A stretch of DNA of 64,000 nt from Neodontobutis hainanensis (Eukaryota; Chordata; Actinopteri; Gobiiformes; Odontobutidae): the NCBI GenBank assembly GCA_024349245.1, contig JALDNG010000048.1, forward strand, positions 2,778,501 to 2,842,500, given 5' to 3'. The translations under genes and the position numbers were made by a program. Within the stretch, counting starts at the first letter, position 1. Every line of letters begins with the position of its first letter. Positions 39,723-52,426 of the stretch are shown piece by piece. The notes under the pieces were generated by a model. The model saw nothing but the letters and a program-made list of their open reading frames with translations, searched no databases and had not been told where the DNA came from.

Positions 39723-40133
39723 AGAGTAAACTCCGGGTTCAGAAGACCAACCAGTCACTGGTCTATCTGGAGGACAGCCGTGTCAGGATGAACTGCTCCA
39801 TCACCTCCCAGACCAGCCTGGAATCCCAGCATGCCGTGCTGTGGTATGTGAGACGAGCTTCGGGGTCCGAGACTGATGAGCTGCTGCTGAGAATCGAGCG
39901 GTCAGGAGCCTTCGAATATGGAGCTTACGCTGATGAGGAGAGGCTACGGCGGCGCGTGCAAGCCGAGAGACTATCACCCAGACTTTACACTCTGACGCTG
40001 AATCGAGCTGAGAGCAGTGACTCCGGCACGTACTACTGCTTAGTGGAGGAGTGGCTGAGTGACCCGGATGGAGCCTGGTACCGAGTCACACGAGAATCTT
40101 CAGGGTTTACCCAGGTCCTGGTCAGACAGCCAG
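39723..40133 (+). CDS. igsf3: IGSF3 exon encoding Ig domain 7
   Basis: The exon follows TGATCCCTGCAG and ends at G|GTGAGA, phase 1 at both ends (411 bp). The translation starts ESKLRVQKTNQSLVYLED. The first disulfide Cys is in VRMNCSIT, the core Trp in AVLWYVRR and the second Cys in SGTYYCLVEEWL. The EWI-family tripeptide appears as Glu-Trp-Leu, followed by SDPDGAWYRVT, very like the corresponding region of Ig8. Two sequons (NQS, NCS) are present. This and the next domain are the membrane-proximal pair and are more similar to each other than to the earlier ones. Confidence 0.94.
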
Positions 40134-41651
40134 GTGAGACACTCTACTTCACAGCAGGGTTTTTTTTTTATTGACAGGAGCAGCATGTCAGCCAATGTAT
40201 TACTGCAATATTCAGGAGGCTTTGAGAGCTGTCACTCAGACCATTCATTGATCCCTACATTGAGTTTTTGGCCTTGTAATCATTTTATCATGTGAAACAA
40301 AGCCAGCCTTTACTTGTGCATAATCCTTCAAGATACCCATTGCTAACTAGTTCCACTCCCCCCTCCTTAAAAATGACTGCCTCCCTTGCCTCACTGCTTG
40401 ATGTCGTCTTGTCCTGAAGCACCATCTCCAGTGCTCAGGTTGAAGGGTAGCCTGGTCTCACAACCACTTCACTTCTTGATGGTAATCTGAAGCACTTTAC
40501 TCTTCTCATGCATTATAAATCAATTACATTCAAGTGGTTCAATTAAAAAGAACTGAATAGTTCTTTTCAATTTCTTTCATTTTTATGGACGGATAATAAA
40601 TATAAATATTCAAATATTAATATTTTACTTTCAACAACAGTTTTATTGGCCTGTTTCTGCTCTTTAGAAATCTTTGGTGACATGGGGACCATAAAAGTTG
40701 TTATCAAAAAATTTCTTTCAGGATTTCATTTTTTTTTTTGATGATATTAAAAAGTAAGGATTGTATTCAGAAAGCAACCTTTGTAGGACAGCCATAGGAG
40801 TCTTTAAAACAGTAGACTTTCTATGCAGTTAGCATATACTTAATAACTTTGATGGTAAGGTTATAATTGAGTAGGAATGCAAGGTGTAATCACCGTAGGT
40901 ATTCATAAAGGTGCTAAATATGCACTTGCTCTTCAGACACCCAGGAAAGGAGCCAGAAATCTGCCTGTTGGGGAGAAAAGATGAGGGGTGATGTGTGCCA
41001 GCATTTACCTTTTTTTTCCAGGCTCTCCTGCTGTCCTTGCTGCTTCTAGTTTTACTCTAACAAGAAAACAGTTCCAAAAAAAGTGTGTGTGTGTGTGTGT
41101 GAAAGAGAGAGAGCGGAGCCAAAGATGTCTTGCCGTTTTTTTACTGCAGCGGAAGTGGGTCATTGTAGTTTCCCCGAAGGCTGTGCAGAGCCACACAAAC
41201 AGAGACAGTAGCCTCAAGGTGGGATGTAACCTTGCTGGAACGCTGAAGGACTGCTGATAGCTGTGGGCACAACCACCGGATCCATTTACAGCAGTTTACT
41301 TACTTTAAAGTTTTCTTTGACTGTTTGTTTAACCAGCCACTTTTAGCATTTGGGACACATTGCATTTTTACCTTTCCCAATATGTTAAACTCATTTTATT
41401 CAAAGAGTGTATACTCACTACAGATTAACTGATTACTCTGGACCAAATGTCTCTCATTTTATCACCCTTATCACTATCACTACTCCAATAAATAAATTCA
41501 AACTAAGAAAAAGCAATCATCTAAGTCTTCTCCTGTATTTTTATCTTCTGTGTGTTTTTGTGTCACCGCTATCGAATGTATGAATGTTGTGACTTTTAAT
41601 TTCCTTTGCATGTTTTAATATTAACATTCCCGGTTTGTGTCTTCTCTGCAG
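40134..41651 (+). other. igsf3: igsf3 intron
   Basis: A 1.5 kb intron from GTGAGA to TTCTCTGCAG. It is AT-rich with a short GT/GA run near 41083-41114. I see no further feature. Confidence 0.9.
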
Positions 41652-42098
41652 AGGTTCGACTGCAAGTGGAGGAGCTGGAGTCAAACATAACAGTTCCAGA
41701 GTCCGGCTCGATCCGGCTGGGCTGCAGCATTCCCTCACAGTCGTCCCGAGACTCCCGCTTTTCCGTGTCATGGTATGTCGAGCGCACCGAGGAGGAGTAC
41801 GAAGACATCCAGCCGGGCGAGGAAGGGAGACAACGGGAGTGCGTCTTCTCAATCGGACACGACGCCGTGTTTGGAAACGGTAACTGCAACCCCAGAGACG
41901 AAGCCGGGCCAAACTCTCGACTGCAGTTTGAGAGGATGACCTCCGACCAGTACAGCCTGACCATCCAGGGAGCCCGGCCCGCTGATGCAGGACGGTACTA
42001 CTGTCATGTGGAGGAGTGGCTGCTCAACCCCCGCAACGCCTGGTATCGCCTGGCCACCAACAACTCTGGCTTCACCTTTGTCAACATACAGTCAAGAA
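41652..42098 (+). CDS. igsf3: IGSF3 exon encoding Ig domain 8 (membrane-proximal)
   Basis: The acceptor is GTGTCTTCTCTGCAG and the donor A|GTGAGT, phase 1 at both ends (447 bp, the longest Ig exon here). The domain opens EVRLQVEELESNITVPES, with the first Cys in IRLGCSIP, the core Trp in VSWYVER and the second Cys in AGRYYCHVEEWL followed by LNPRNAWYRL. Two extra cysteines lie between the Trp and the second core Cys (ECVFS and GNCNP), absent from the other five domains and possibly forming an additional disulfide. Sequons NIT and NNS are present. It links directly to the transmembrane exon. Confidence 0.95.
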
Positions 42099-42908
42099 GT
42101 GAGTATTAGAAGCCACCAGTCTCGTTTTATTCACATCTTTATTTGAGTTGAATAGAAAAGGTATTTTTGTATATTATAAGAAGTCCCACATTCAGTAAAC
42201 AAGTAAAAAAAAAAAACAAAGGTATTATCCAGCAGGAGTAGACCCATTATATAAGCCAAGTATTATAAGATGCTTTTTTTTCTTGAGCACCTGCTTCTCA
42301 TAAATTTTGAAACGGCTCTCTAAATGAACCCGACCATTAGTAGCTTTCTCCAAATGAGTTTCAAGAACCACTTATTTCCCCAGCTTATCACACAACACAA
42401 AACAGCCTAATATACATTCAGACCAGAACATGACCCTGTACTGTTCTCACATGTTTGTTTTATTAGTCTTGAGAGATCACTTGTGATCAGTGAAGCATAA
42501 TTTCAGCTTGAAAGTAAATTTTGACTCTGGACTGTTGTTGTATCCATCATGCTTCCCAGAAACATGTTCAATTTACAAGTACTTGTTTTTTATTCTTTTA
42601 TGCAACTCAAGTAACTAATTAGTTCAGCCGTTAAAAATTCACTACCTTTGACAGAAATTGATTATAATGTAGTCTGTTTTTATTTAACCATCAGCTTATG
42701 CAAGAAAATAAAGATTGTTTTCTTATGTCTGCTGCATAGTAATTACATTATCGTTATTGATAAATGCTGTTTGGGGACACTGTTTATGGAGACATTATGA
42801 ATGTTTATTGAAGCAAAGAGTGACATTTAAAATAATTCAAGACTTCCAGTAATTGATAACCACTAACCAGTAATTAATCTTCCAAAATGTTTGTGTCTTC
42901 TCTCTCAG
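42099..42908 (+). other. igsf3: last igsf3 intron
   Basis: An 810-bp AT-rich intron from GTGAGT to CTCTCAG. The alternative acceptor CAGCAG lies at its end. No other feature was seen. Confidence 0.9.
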
Positions 42909-43162
42909 CAGGATCGTCAGTCCATTCAGTGGTGTGCTCCAACGAGTCCTTGTTCTACTTTGTCTTCTTTTATCCCTTCCCTATCTTCGGCATCCTCCTC
43001 ATCGCTGTGCTGCTGGTGCGCTTCAAGAGCCGCAACAACAACAAGAGTCAGGAGGGCAAGAATGGCGCCCCCTTGCTGTGGATTAAAGAACCCCATCTGA
43101 GTTACTCCCCCACCTGCCTGGACCCTCCCGCTCTCAGCCTGCACCCGGGGTCCGTTGATTAA
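42909..43162 (+). CDS. igsf3: IGSF3 last exon: transmembrane segment and cytoplasmic tail
   Basis: This exon fixes the identity of the gene. After a short stalk ending CSNESL (with a sequon NES) comes a hydrophobic span from FYFVFFYPFPIFG through LLIAVLLV (42953-43018). A basic stop-transfer RFKSR follows, then a cytoplasmic tail of roughly 48 residues ending in LHPGSVD before TAA at 43160-43162. The tail segments APLLWIKEPHL and YSPTCLDPP are strongly reminiscent of the conserved IGSF3 C-terminus and unlike the basic ERRR/MEMD-type tail of PTGFRN (recalled, not searched). The acceptor is CAGCAG, so the exon may also start at 42912, replacing Thr-Gly by Arg at the junction. Neither choice changes the frame. 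Confidence 0.95.
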
Positions 43163-44448
43163 AAGGCCCTTCTGCTCCTCGGCCTTGTCCATTTTAAGGA
43201 TCCATTAACACAACACTGGGAGCAAATATGGACTCCACTTCAGACCTTATTGTCCTTCACTGCTGTGTTGAAATAGGACTCTGGTGGCTACTTGTTTTAT
43301 GTTGACTGAAGTCTGTATGTATGAGTATGAGTGTTGATGAAAGAGTTGGCATGAGCGTGATATAGAATTGAAGGAGAGCGTCATTAGCCTTGTTTTCTTT
43401 TTTCAGTGGGTGTCATAGCTGTATTTTGGGTTTTATTACTGAATATTTGTCTATTTTTCCAAAAAAGACAAAACAAAGTGTGCACATTATATCACAGGCC
43501 AATCCAGGATAAACATTTATGAGAAGAATCTTGACTCGGGCAATGAGTGGATGCCAAAAAGTCTTTGCACTGATTCAAGAGAAGCTCTGGCCCGCTATGT
43601 TGGTTGCTATAGTGATGCTCTATGCCCACTGACTCCATGGCTGAAGACTTGGTTGCCAGCCTGCATAGAAACAAAAGGCAAGGACACACAAGTGAGTGTC
43701 CTGAGTGTGTTCCCGGGCCCACCTGCCTTCACAATAAATTTGCCTTGGCAGTCAGAAACAGTCCTGGTGCGCCACTTAAACACTGCCAGGCTCTCTGGCC
43801 TTAGTGAGAGACTGCTGTGCTTCTCTTCGAGTCTATTCCTCTCCGTAAACAGGACAGCGAGAGAAAGAGGAGGGAGGTCTGCGTCGCCGGAGAACTGAAC
43901 AGCTCTCTCCTTGCTGGGGATATATATATTTTGACACGAGGGATGTTTCAGTGCCAAGACCTTCTTATTACCAGGCCTGGGTTTCAAGAGAAGCTGATTG
44001 GTCTTGAGTCAGATTGTAAATATGTCTGCTCACCTCCTGCTGTGCTTTTATGGGCTTTGTGGGCAAAAGGGCGATTTTTACACTCGGTTTAAATCAGTAG
44101 AATTGCCCCGCTTGAATCACACAGTGGGGATTATTGATCGAAATTATCTTCTTGCACATTTCTTTATGTTGCCCTGTGTGATCACTATGTCCTGTTTTTA
44201 AAAGATTTCAGAAGATGCATTGAAGAAAAATGTTTGATCTCTTAAGAGCCACACTAAAGATTATGTATGTATAAATGTCTGGTGAAACACAATAATTGTT
44301 CTCTGCTCATTAACACAACAAATCAGCGGGCAGAAGCAAGTGTTTGATTTTGTGTTTATTTTAAAAAGTTCTATTTATTATTTTATACTATTTTGCATAG
44401 CTTTGTAAGTTTTTTGCTTTGAAATTCTCAAAGAACTGTGCTGCTTGT

Positions 44449-44461
44449 GTTGCCAGGCAAC
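44449..44461. promoter_or_regulatory. perfect RFX X-box palindrome
   Basis: GTTGCCAGGCAAC consists of two perfect inverted half sites, GTTGCC and GGCAAC, around a single base. It lies downstream of the igsf3 stop codon. Binding is not shown by sequence alone. Confidence 0.35.
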
Positions 44462-45212
44462 TGCACCAAGCAGATTATGTCAATAGCCTGTGTGTTGGCA
44501 ATGTGGTAGATGTAGAAATGCACACTGCAGTCTGTAGCATTTCATACCAGATTGTCGAGTCCAGAGTAAAGACACTGTATATCTATAACTATAATGAAAT
44601 TACTGTGGCTTTGTGTGTATTATAGTTGAACAGACAGGTCACTAAAACGGATTCACTTAATGCATTTGCTTGAGTTGCATTTATTTAGTGAAATGTGATG
44701 TAACATCTAGGTAGGATGTTTGATCAAAGGTGGCTCAAACTGAACTAACACGTCTTCTAATCATGGATTCTAGCTGAGGGCGTCCTCCACATCTTTCCTG
44801 ACGCAAGGCAGAAGGGTTGCAATGTGTGTCACCAACCTGGAACAAACGCCGCAGCCAGGGGAGCTGTAAAATCTGCCGCGTTGGGCTGGACCCTTCCACT
44901 GCCAGACCAAACTCTGACATTGTTGTCTCCGGTGTGTCAACATGTATATTGCATGACAATATTGCAGGAGGACTTTTGGTGTTTTTGTAAACTTTGAACT
45001 CTTTGAGCATTGTGTTTGTGTGTCAGAGCAGTGCCCCTCCTGAACCAACAGACACACCGAGCCCAGTCCCTCTTCATTTAATCCAACTGCCAACTCCAGA
45101 TGCCCCTTAAACCTGTGAAGTAGTTTCACGAATGGGTGTTGTATAGATTGTGTTTGATATTATTGTTCATATTTGTCTTTTTAATTCTTTGCTTTTATTT
45201 AGCACTACATTC

Positions 45213-45218
45213 AATAAA
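45213..45218 (+). other. igsf3: candidate poly(A) signal of igsf3
   Basis: AATAAA in an AT-rich setting 2.05 kb after the stop codon. An alternative is the AATAAA at 43733-43738. Which is used cannot be told without transcript data. Confidence 0.35.
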
Positions 45219-46547
45219 TTTATGTCAAAAATCTGAATGACCGCGTTGTAACAGATGAATATAGTGCACCGTTCTGACATGCTCTTAATTTCAAGACACA
45301 CTGTACACAACTATTCAAGTACAAGACGCTGGCCAAGGAAAGTAAATACACTGGATGTTTAACCCAAAGTCTCGACATGCACAGGACATTGAAAATGTAG
45401 TTTTATGTTTAGAGCATTAAGAGTGTACATAATTAGAAATGAATAAAACACACAAGTATACATTATGTTAAATAGACTTGTTAGTTGCCAGGTTACAGGC
45501 TTGTCACTATGTTTGTTCATTAAGTTACTGAACACTATAACTAAAAATGCATTAAAAGCATACAAGACAGTCTTTTTAAGAACTTTCTGTTATGTATCGC
45601 TGACATTAGCTATACTTTTTTTTACCTTTGAGTAATCTTTATTTGTATAGCAGCTCAGTTTTGATTTGTTATAATTGTTGTAAATAGAATAAACTATATT
45701 AAAACAAGAGTAGTCTTTCTGTAAATTAACAGGAGCCCACTATCCCATCTACAATAATAGATAAGGCAAAAGCTTTAAGTGTATAGTAACAGAGATAATA
45801 CACTAACATCCTCTGTACCTGTAAAGACGGCATTCTCTAAAAAGAATAACTGCTTATAATTGACATAGACCTTGCCACAAAGGTGCTCACTAACAATACA
45901 AAAACTCTGCTCTATGATCCCATTGATTGTAAAGGTTAATACGGGTCAAACTGTTATAGCTGTGTGATATTTAGCATCGTCACACCCATATGGCAGCTGG
46001 CTGTAAAGCAGAACTCAACACTATTAACAAAATTTTAACTAATTTCCAAATGAACATGGAAGCTGGTGTTTATCCATCAAAAAATATATTAGTGTTTTGG
46101 ATAATGTTTACCTGTAGGTCGGTTAAATGATGCAGCTACTGAGCTCTCATATTGAAATCATTTGTGTTGTTATTTCTTCTCATCTAAACAGCTGTCAGTG
46201 TGATTAATAAAAATTAAAAATGTAAGACTGCATTTTGGTTAGAAGGATTGGAAGACAACTGGTGCTTTGGCAGTTTAATATAAGACAATCTGGACAGCCC
46301 TGATTTTTTTTAAACAAAATCCATTCAGCTCTAAGCAATGTTTGACTTTAACACAGTGCACAGTTTTTGAAAGCAACTAACGCTCAAAAAGACGCTATAT
46401 GCAATACTACTCACTAAAGTTCCACTTTGACCGTGTAGTCAAGGTTAATGCCCAGCAGCCAGGCAGCGAGGTAGTGTATGGTCATCGGGTTGTGACCTCT
46501 GAGAGCATCAACAACCCAAGAGATCATTTACTCTTGAGTGCTCACAA

Positions 46548-46550
<3 letters not shown>

Positions 46551-46627
<77 letters not shown>
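46551..46627 (+). repeat. (GT)n microsatellite
   Basis: A GT/TG dinucleotide array of about 77 bp without interruptions. Confidence 0.98.
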
Positions 46628-46629
<2 letters not shown>

Positions 46630-47615
46630 GTGTGTGTAAGAAAGCAGGAGCCGGTCACAGCATGTCAGTGGATAAATGATGCTTAGTGTGCCTCCCGCAA
46701 GTTAAACGGGAACTTTTTACCGACAGCTTCAGCAAATCACAGTCTACCGTGCATAACTCATCCAATGCAGATGGGCTCACTCACTCTTCTACCTCAAGTA
46801 AACTGCATTCTGTCAAATCAGGCCATTCAGAAACGTCTTTCTACTTCTGCCATGAATTCAATCTGATGCACACACCAGTGGAGAACAGGAACAGAAAAAA
46901 AACACTGGCAGCTACTCCATAAATAAAGCCAGCACAAAAGAAATATTGACTGGGAGAAAATTAATAGTTTTGCTTGTGGAGTATTCTAAGCTTTGACTCG
47001 TGCACAAAAACTGTCCTCGCTCAAAAGAATGCCGTCACTCCAAAGAACCATTGATGCTGCTGATCGCTGCATACTGATACAGTTGATGTTATTGTCAGTC
47101 ATCTTTTGTCACAACTTCTCTCTCTCGGAGCATGTCACCATTCCTTTCGCTTCTTGTTTTCATTCTCCACTTTTCTTATAGCGCTCACTTTGGAGGGAAA
47201 GATCTGTTTTGCATAAAAGTAAGTAACAGTTTGAAATCCATAGTCTCTCACAGTGAGGAGAAACCGGAGGGCACACCCACAGAACTGTTAGGTCTCAATA
47301 TATCCTTAATGTGTAGTCTAACTTGTGCAAAAAGCTTTGTTAATCTGGCGAGATGTGCTCTCTAGTGAGATGGTAGCATGCCCAGAATTACATAAAGGAG
47401 CAACTGCTGAGAGGGTTGTCAGAGGAACTTTGTAATGTCAAAGAATCATTGAAATGACTTTGAGGCTAAAAATGTTAATGTTGCAAGGCTATGTAATGTG
47501 GCTTTAAAAGGACTCTCATGGTATTTTTAGGCATTTTGCCTTAATGATAGTTGGCATTAGGTTAACAGGAAATAGGGAAAGAGAGAGGGGCTAACATCGA
47601 GGAAATGACCCATTC

Positions 47616-47675
47616 GAGATTCAACCCGGGTCTCTGTGTTGTTTTGTGTGCTCTACCAACTGAACCAGGGGCGCA
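47616..47675 (-). repeat. tRNA-like sequence (SINE head or tRNA pseudogene)
   Basis: On the minus strand an A box TGGTTCAGTTGGTAGAGC (reverse complement of 47650-47667) is followed by a B box GGGTTGAATC (reverse complement of 47618-47627). The acceptor and anticodon stems do not pair convincingly, so this is a remnant rather than a working tRNA gene. Confidence 0.6.
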
Positions 47676-50600
47676 CTTTGTAACTGCTTATGAGCCTCCG
47701 TCCAGTACAATGGAGGACCCCTTTGCTGTGAACGAACAGGGGTTTATCATTTACAATTTTACTGATTAACATCGTGTCAGGTCTGGAATGTGAAGCACTC
47801 TCAAACATTTTATATATAGCCTCTAATTTTTTCTGTTGTGACTAGTTTTTTTTTTGTTATATGTGACATCTGTTATTTTGTCACAATATTGGAACATCCT
47901 CTGGGTGCTTAATACAAATAATAGACTCCTAATTTTAGCAATATGTGTAAAACAAAAAAAAAGAACCTTTTTTTCAAGATCAGCATTCCAAATACAGGAA
48001 CATGTGTCTATGGAAAGGTTATTCTTCCTCTTTCATTCAAGGGAACCATCTGAAGTTACTTTGAGGCCACACAATTTTATTTTATGGTGTTGCTCTATAA
48101 CAATAGCAGTGTTAGCAGTGAACAGAAAATCACTCAAAATCAGTAGATAAAAATCCTTCATTCAATTTAAAGATTTTATTTTGTACATCTGTAATCCGTC
48201 TACCCCGAACAAATAATTTTTCTTCTATTTTCTACACTGACACTTTTGTTATTTTGTTGCATAAATACATCACCGCACAGCATAACATAACATCAATATA
48301 AAATCTATATTTAAAATCTATTTAAAATCTTCCAAACAAACTTTTTTATGATTCGACTGGTCTATGCACAGCTTGCTGCACTCAACTTTGGACCCACATT
48401 GCTTTCAGCCGAGTGACTCACTAGTGATGTAAGTGTTAGTCAATAACAGCCTTTTGCGCACAGTTGTCTTTTACGTAGTTAAACATAGGGGAAGTGGAGG
48501 CATGCGGGAAAACAGATGTACAGCCAATTCTAATAAAATTTGCTCATGATGTGTCAGCAGCAGAACAATCTGTCAGGCAGTGTACAATCGGCTGGATAAA
48601 ATAATCTGTGGGGCAGTTAACTGGGAGGGTTTTTTTTATTTATTTTTTTGTCAAACACATCATTCCCAAATTCACAAAACAAAGCTTCTGAATTTCCCTT
48701 ATCATTCATTATGGATTAAAAACATGCATACGTACACAAACATTCACACGCTGTGGTATTCTTGCTTAATCTATTATTGATAAACACTAAAACTGAATGT
48801 GTGTGTGTGTGTCCACTGGCAAAGTCTTAAATGTGGTAAACTGATGCTGTATGGCTGTTACTACAGTAGCGGCCCCTTTGGAGCTTTGCATTTAGTGGCT
48901 CCGTCCTCTTGAGGCCTTTGTAAAGCCTGGAGATCCATGTGAAGAGCTGAAAGATTTTTGTTAAGCATTGAAGAAACTTTTATTTCCCAATGAGCGGATT
49001 GACCTGAATCATTAGTTGGTGTGGATAATTGCTTTAAGAGATATAATTATATGATCCATATATTGGTTATCCATAAAAGGTTGAGCAAAGGGCTAGTGGA
49101 GTACAAAATATATCACTAGCCCTTGAAGACTGAATGGAACAGGTTTTTTTTTTCCATTTGTCAGTTGACGCCACAAAAATCCACTTTCCATAGTTGAAAA
49201 TGTTTTTTTTTTAGCTGTGCAGTGTAAATCTGATGCTGCCACTCATAGAAAATTGACGTGTGGCTCAAAGAAATATACTTTGATTTATTATGGATCTAAC
49301 AAGATTGAGTATTTCCATTGCCTTGTATCCATTGTAGAACTCAAGGGACTCAAAGAAGATTAATTACAACAGATACAACCTATGTAGCTACCTTTTTTTG
49401 CCTTTAGGCACAGACACACGTAAAAAAAATGAAGCACCCAGGTCAAGATATCCTCCTCTTATACCGTACGTAGGTGTATACTGCAGTGAGGTACATATCG
49501 CTGCAGGGCAAAGCAACAAAATCTTGTGTAATGTTATTCTCAGCAAGTTGTTTTTAATTGTTAATTAGACTGTACTTCCTTAATCAGATGAGGCTCCTAT
49601 GTATAAGTAAAGTTAGTAACAACAGCGAGCTAATCATGATGTGCACGTTGCTCTCCAGTGGGATGCCAAGTAATTATGAATGAGCAGAAGCAGGCAAAAG
49701 CTGCCTCACTAATGTGCCCTCAGTGCTGAGGATGAGGAGCAGAAAGATATCATTCTGCCATAATGATCCCAGTGAAAAAATGGGGAGGGTGAGTCGTGAA
49801 GGAGAAGAGAAGGCGGCGGGGAATAGATGGGAGAAAATTAATAGCAAGAGAATGTGCAAGAGAAGAAAAAGGCATTAAACTACGGTCTCCTGAGATGAAC
49901 ATCCACTTCAAACAGTATTTTTGGTGAGTTGCAGGAATATGTCCAACATACAAGCGTTCTTCATCTGCTGATCATCAATAAGGTTAAGTATGTTGCTCAC
50001 ATATATCTCTGCACCCCAGAGTAAGACTCCTAATGTAGATTTTACACTTCCTCAGAGCGGGGAAAGCCGCTCCCCGTGGCGCTGTTGGCTTTGGAGAGAC
50101 CTGCTGTTTTTGAGATCTCACTGCTTTCATGGTGCGACTGTTACATCCTAGCGTCCCTGAGTCCAGACCTTTGCCAGAGACTGAGACAATCCCCTGCAGC
50201 ACTCTTGTAAGATCAAACGCACAACATGATGGCTGCATTTTTAGTCAAATCAACTACCTGTACTTTGTGGATAACCCACAGAGAGAAGTGAGCGACTAAA
50301 ACACGTGACTAAGAAAAAGGCCAAAGCGAGCAATGATGATGGATCTCTGGACTATTTTATTCTGTGTGCTTGCCATCCTCCCTCTATTACTACTTTTAAC
50401 CATGAGTGACAGCGCCTGTGTTGTCATGGCACCAGAGCGGGAAGTGTCTAGTGACGCAACTTTGATGTATAAGTTAAGATCAAGCATATGACGTAGCTAC
50501 TGCCCAATGAAGTAAACTAACCTGTTCTCCAGTTAATAAATGATGTATATAGTATTATTCCTGAAGGGCAGGCTCTTATTATTTTTGCACTGAATCCAAA

Positions 50601-50882
50601 CTGTGAACATTTTGGCACCTCAGCTCACCTACTATTTATATACTACTTTAATTCACTAATTGAGAAAGTGTCTGTATTGAAATTGAATTTACTGTCTAAA
50701 GTATGTGTATGTTCAGATTACCCTTTTTCACCGAATTATGTTCTCATCTTTGCATGGCAGCAGTGACACTGACATACAAAACGCCTGTCATCATCTATTA
50801 CAGAAAAAAAAAATCTGTAACGGAAATTCCATGGTGATATACAAAGGCATGTTTAATAGATTGCCATACAATCACGCACATG

Positions 50883-50992
<110 letters not shown>

Positions 50993-52132
50993 ATTTACCC
51001 CAATATGTGCATGCTTAGTGATCCATTGAGGAAAGAAATTCCATTTGATTACATTATTTGTTATTGTATGCGACATATGAATGAAAGTACAGATTTCCGA
51101 CATCAATCTTTCAACAGTCTGTGAACTGGCCTGCAGACATGTAGTGCATTATTGAGAGGGAGCTGCTTGTAGATTGAAGTATGTCATGGGTGACTATCAT
51201 TGACAGGGGGGATTCTTTCAACAAAGAGATAAGACGTGGGCCAGGCATATTTTAAGTCTGTCTTGTTTGCTTTAAAAACCTTTCACAGTGTGACTCAACA
51301 AATTCAATTTTATTTTCATAAAACTAGGTGCGGCTGTGTAAGATTGCATTATTAGCACTTTTATCCAAAAGGTCAGCAGCTCAGCACTGATATTACTTTA
51401 ACCTGCTTAACACCACACACAGATTTGATTTATGCTTTTATAACCATAGCATAGTTTTTATTAGTGCCGCAAATCTAACAAGACATGTTATCTTAACATT
51501 TTCTTTGCAGAGATGCACTAATTTGGTGGATAATTTTTCTACTACACTTTTTTCAGTGTTCTGTTCACATCACTTGGGGCTTGTATTATGAATTAAAACA
51601 CTGATTCTCATCTAAATAATATGATATTCCCTTATTATTTTAAACAATAGCGGGTTTAAAGCTTAATTGGATCATTTCTTCAAAGAGTAATCTCAAGACT
51701 ATTTTTTGTGTAAATCTGCCACCTAGTGTCCAATGGTTGAAGTTACTGGACACAGTCGTTCACATATTTCTGCAGTGTATGTATTCCAGTCCTGGATTAG
51801 CATCAATGATTGTAGACATTTATCATTTAGTAAATTCTAGTCTAAGAAATTATATATGTAAATAACTAATTACCAGTCTAATTTATAGAACTAAATAAAT
51901 TTTGTTTCTCGCAACCGTTTTTCTGAAAGATCCAAGTTAACCAATGTTCATGACAACTGTAACATTTCATTTTAAACACACTGCCGTGTGTACCTTTCTA
52001 CTCAATAATGGGCTGCTGTGATTGTGTAAATGTTTTGTTGAAAAGAACTGAAACATAATTTGAAAGGAACCTTATTAGATTTTATAAATCAAAATATTGT
52101 GAAACAAATTGACACAGTATAAGACAGGCTGT

Positions 52133-52138
52133 TTTATT
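52133..52138 (-). other. rpe: candidate poly(A) signal of rpe
   Basis: The minus strand reads AATAAA here, about 290 bp past the rpe stop codon, which would give a 3'UTR of about 0.3 kb. It is the first canonical hexamer I noticed downstream of the stop codon. Confidence 0.45.
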
Positions 52139-52426
52139 TCAATAGTATATTGTCAACTTACATTGTAAGTCAAAACATAGGAATGTAACTGGTATCAAAT
52201 CTGCATTAGTCTGGTTATTTCCAGACAGGGACTGATTCTGAGTTCAGAGAGAGGGTTGTGGTACGACGGGACGAATCAAACTGTATTGTAGAGCCTTACT
52301 CACATAAAAGTGATCTGGACTGGATACAGCTCACAGCCCCGACAAAAGCCCCAATGTTTGACCGTGACCCCGGCCTCGGACAATGAACTACAGCTTCACT
52401 ATTGGGAGTTCCACGAAGGGGACATC

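Larger units (their letters stand above)
43163..45230 (+). other. igsf3: probable igsf3 3' untranslated region
   Basis: No coding segment is visible. AATAAA occurs at 43733-43738 and at 45213-45218, so the transcript probably ends near one of these; the second would give a 3'UTR of about 2 kb. RFX X-box-like palindromes are at 43603-43616 (weak) and 44449-44461 (perfect). The extent is inferred from sequence only. Confidence 0.45.

Noticed and set aside
13020..43162. Assignment to ptgfrn (EWI-F) instead of igsf3
   Set aside because: Six Ig domains would fit PTGFRN, but the first exon in the window is internal (phase 1, no signal peptide), and the membrane span and tail (FYFVFFYPFPIFG, APLLWIKEPHL) are of IGSF3 type.
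43551..43987. Open frames on both strands in the igsf3 3' region
   Set aside because: No domain, no splice signals and opposite frames open at once; consistent with chance in a somewhat GC-richer 3'UTR.
47616..47675. tRNA gene on the minus strand
   Set aside because: A and B boxes are present, but acceptor and anticodon stems do not pair, so it is a SINE or pseudogene remnant.
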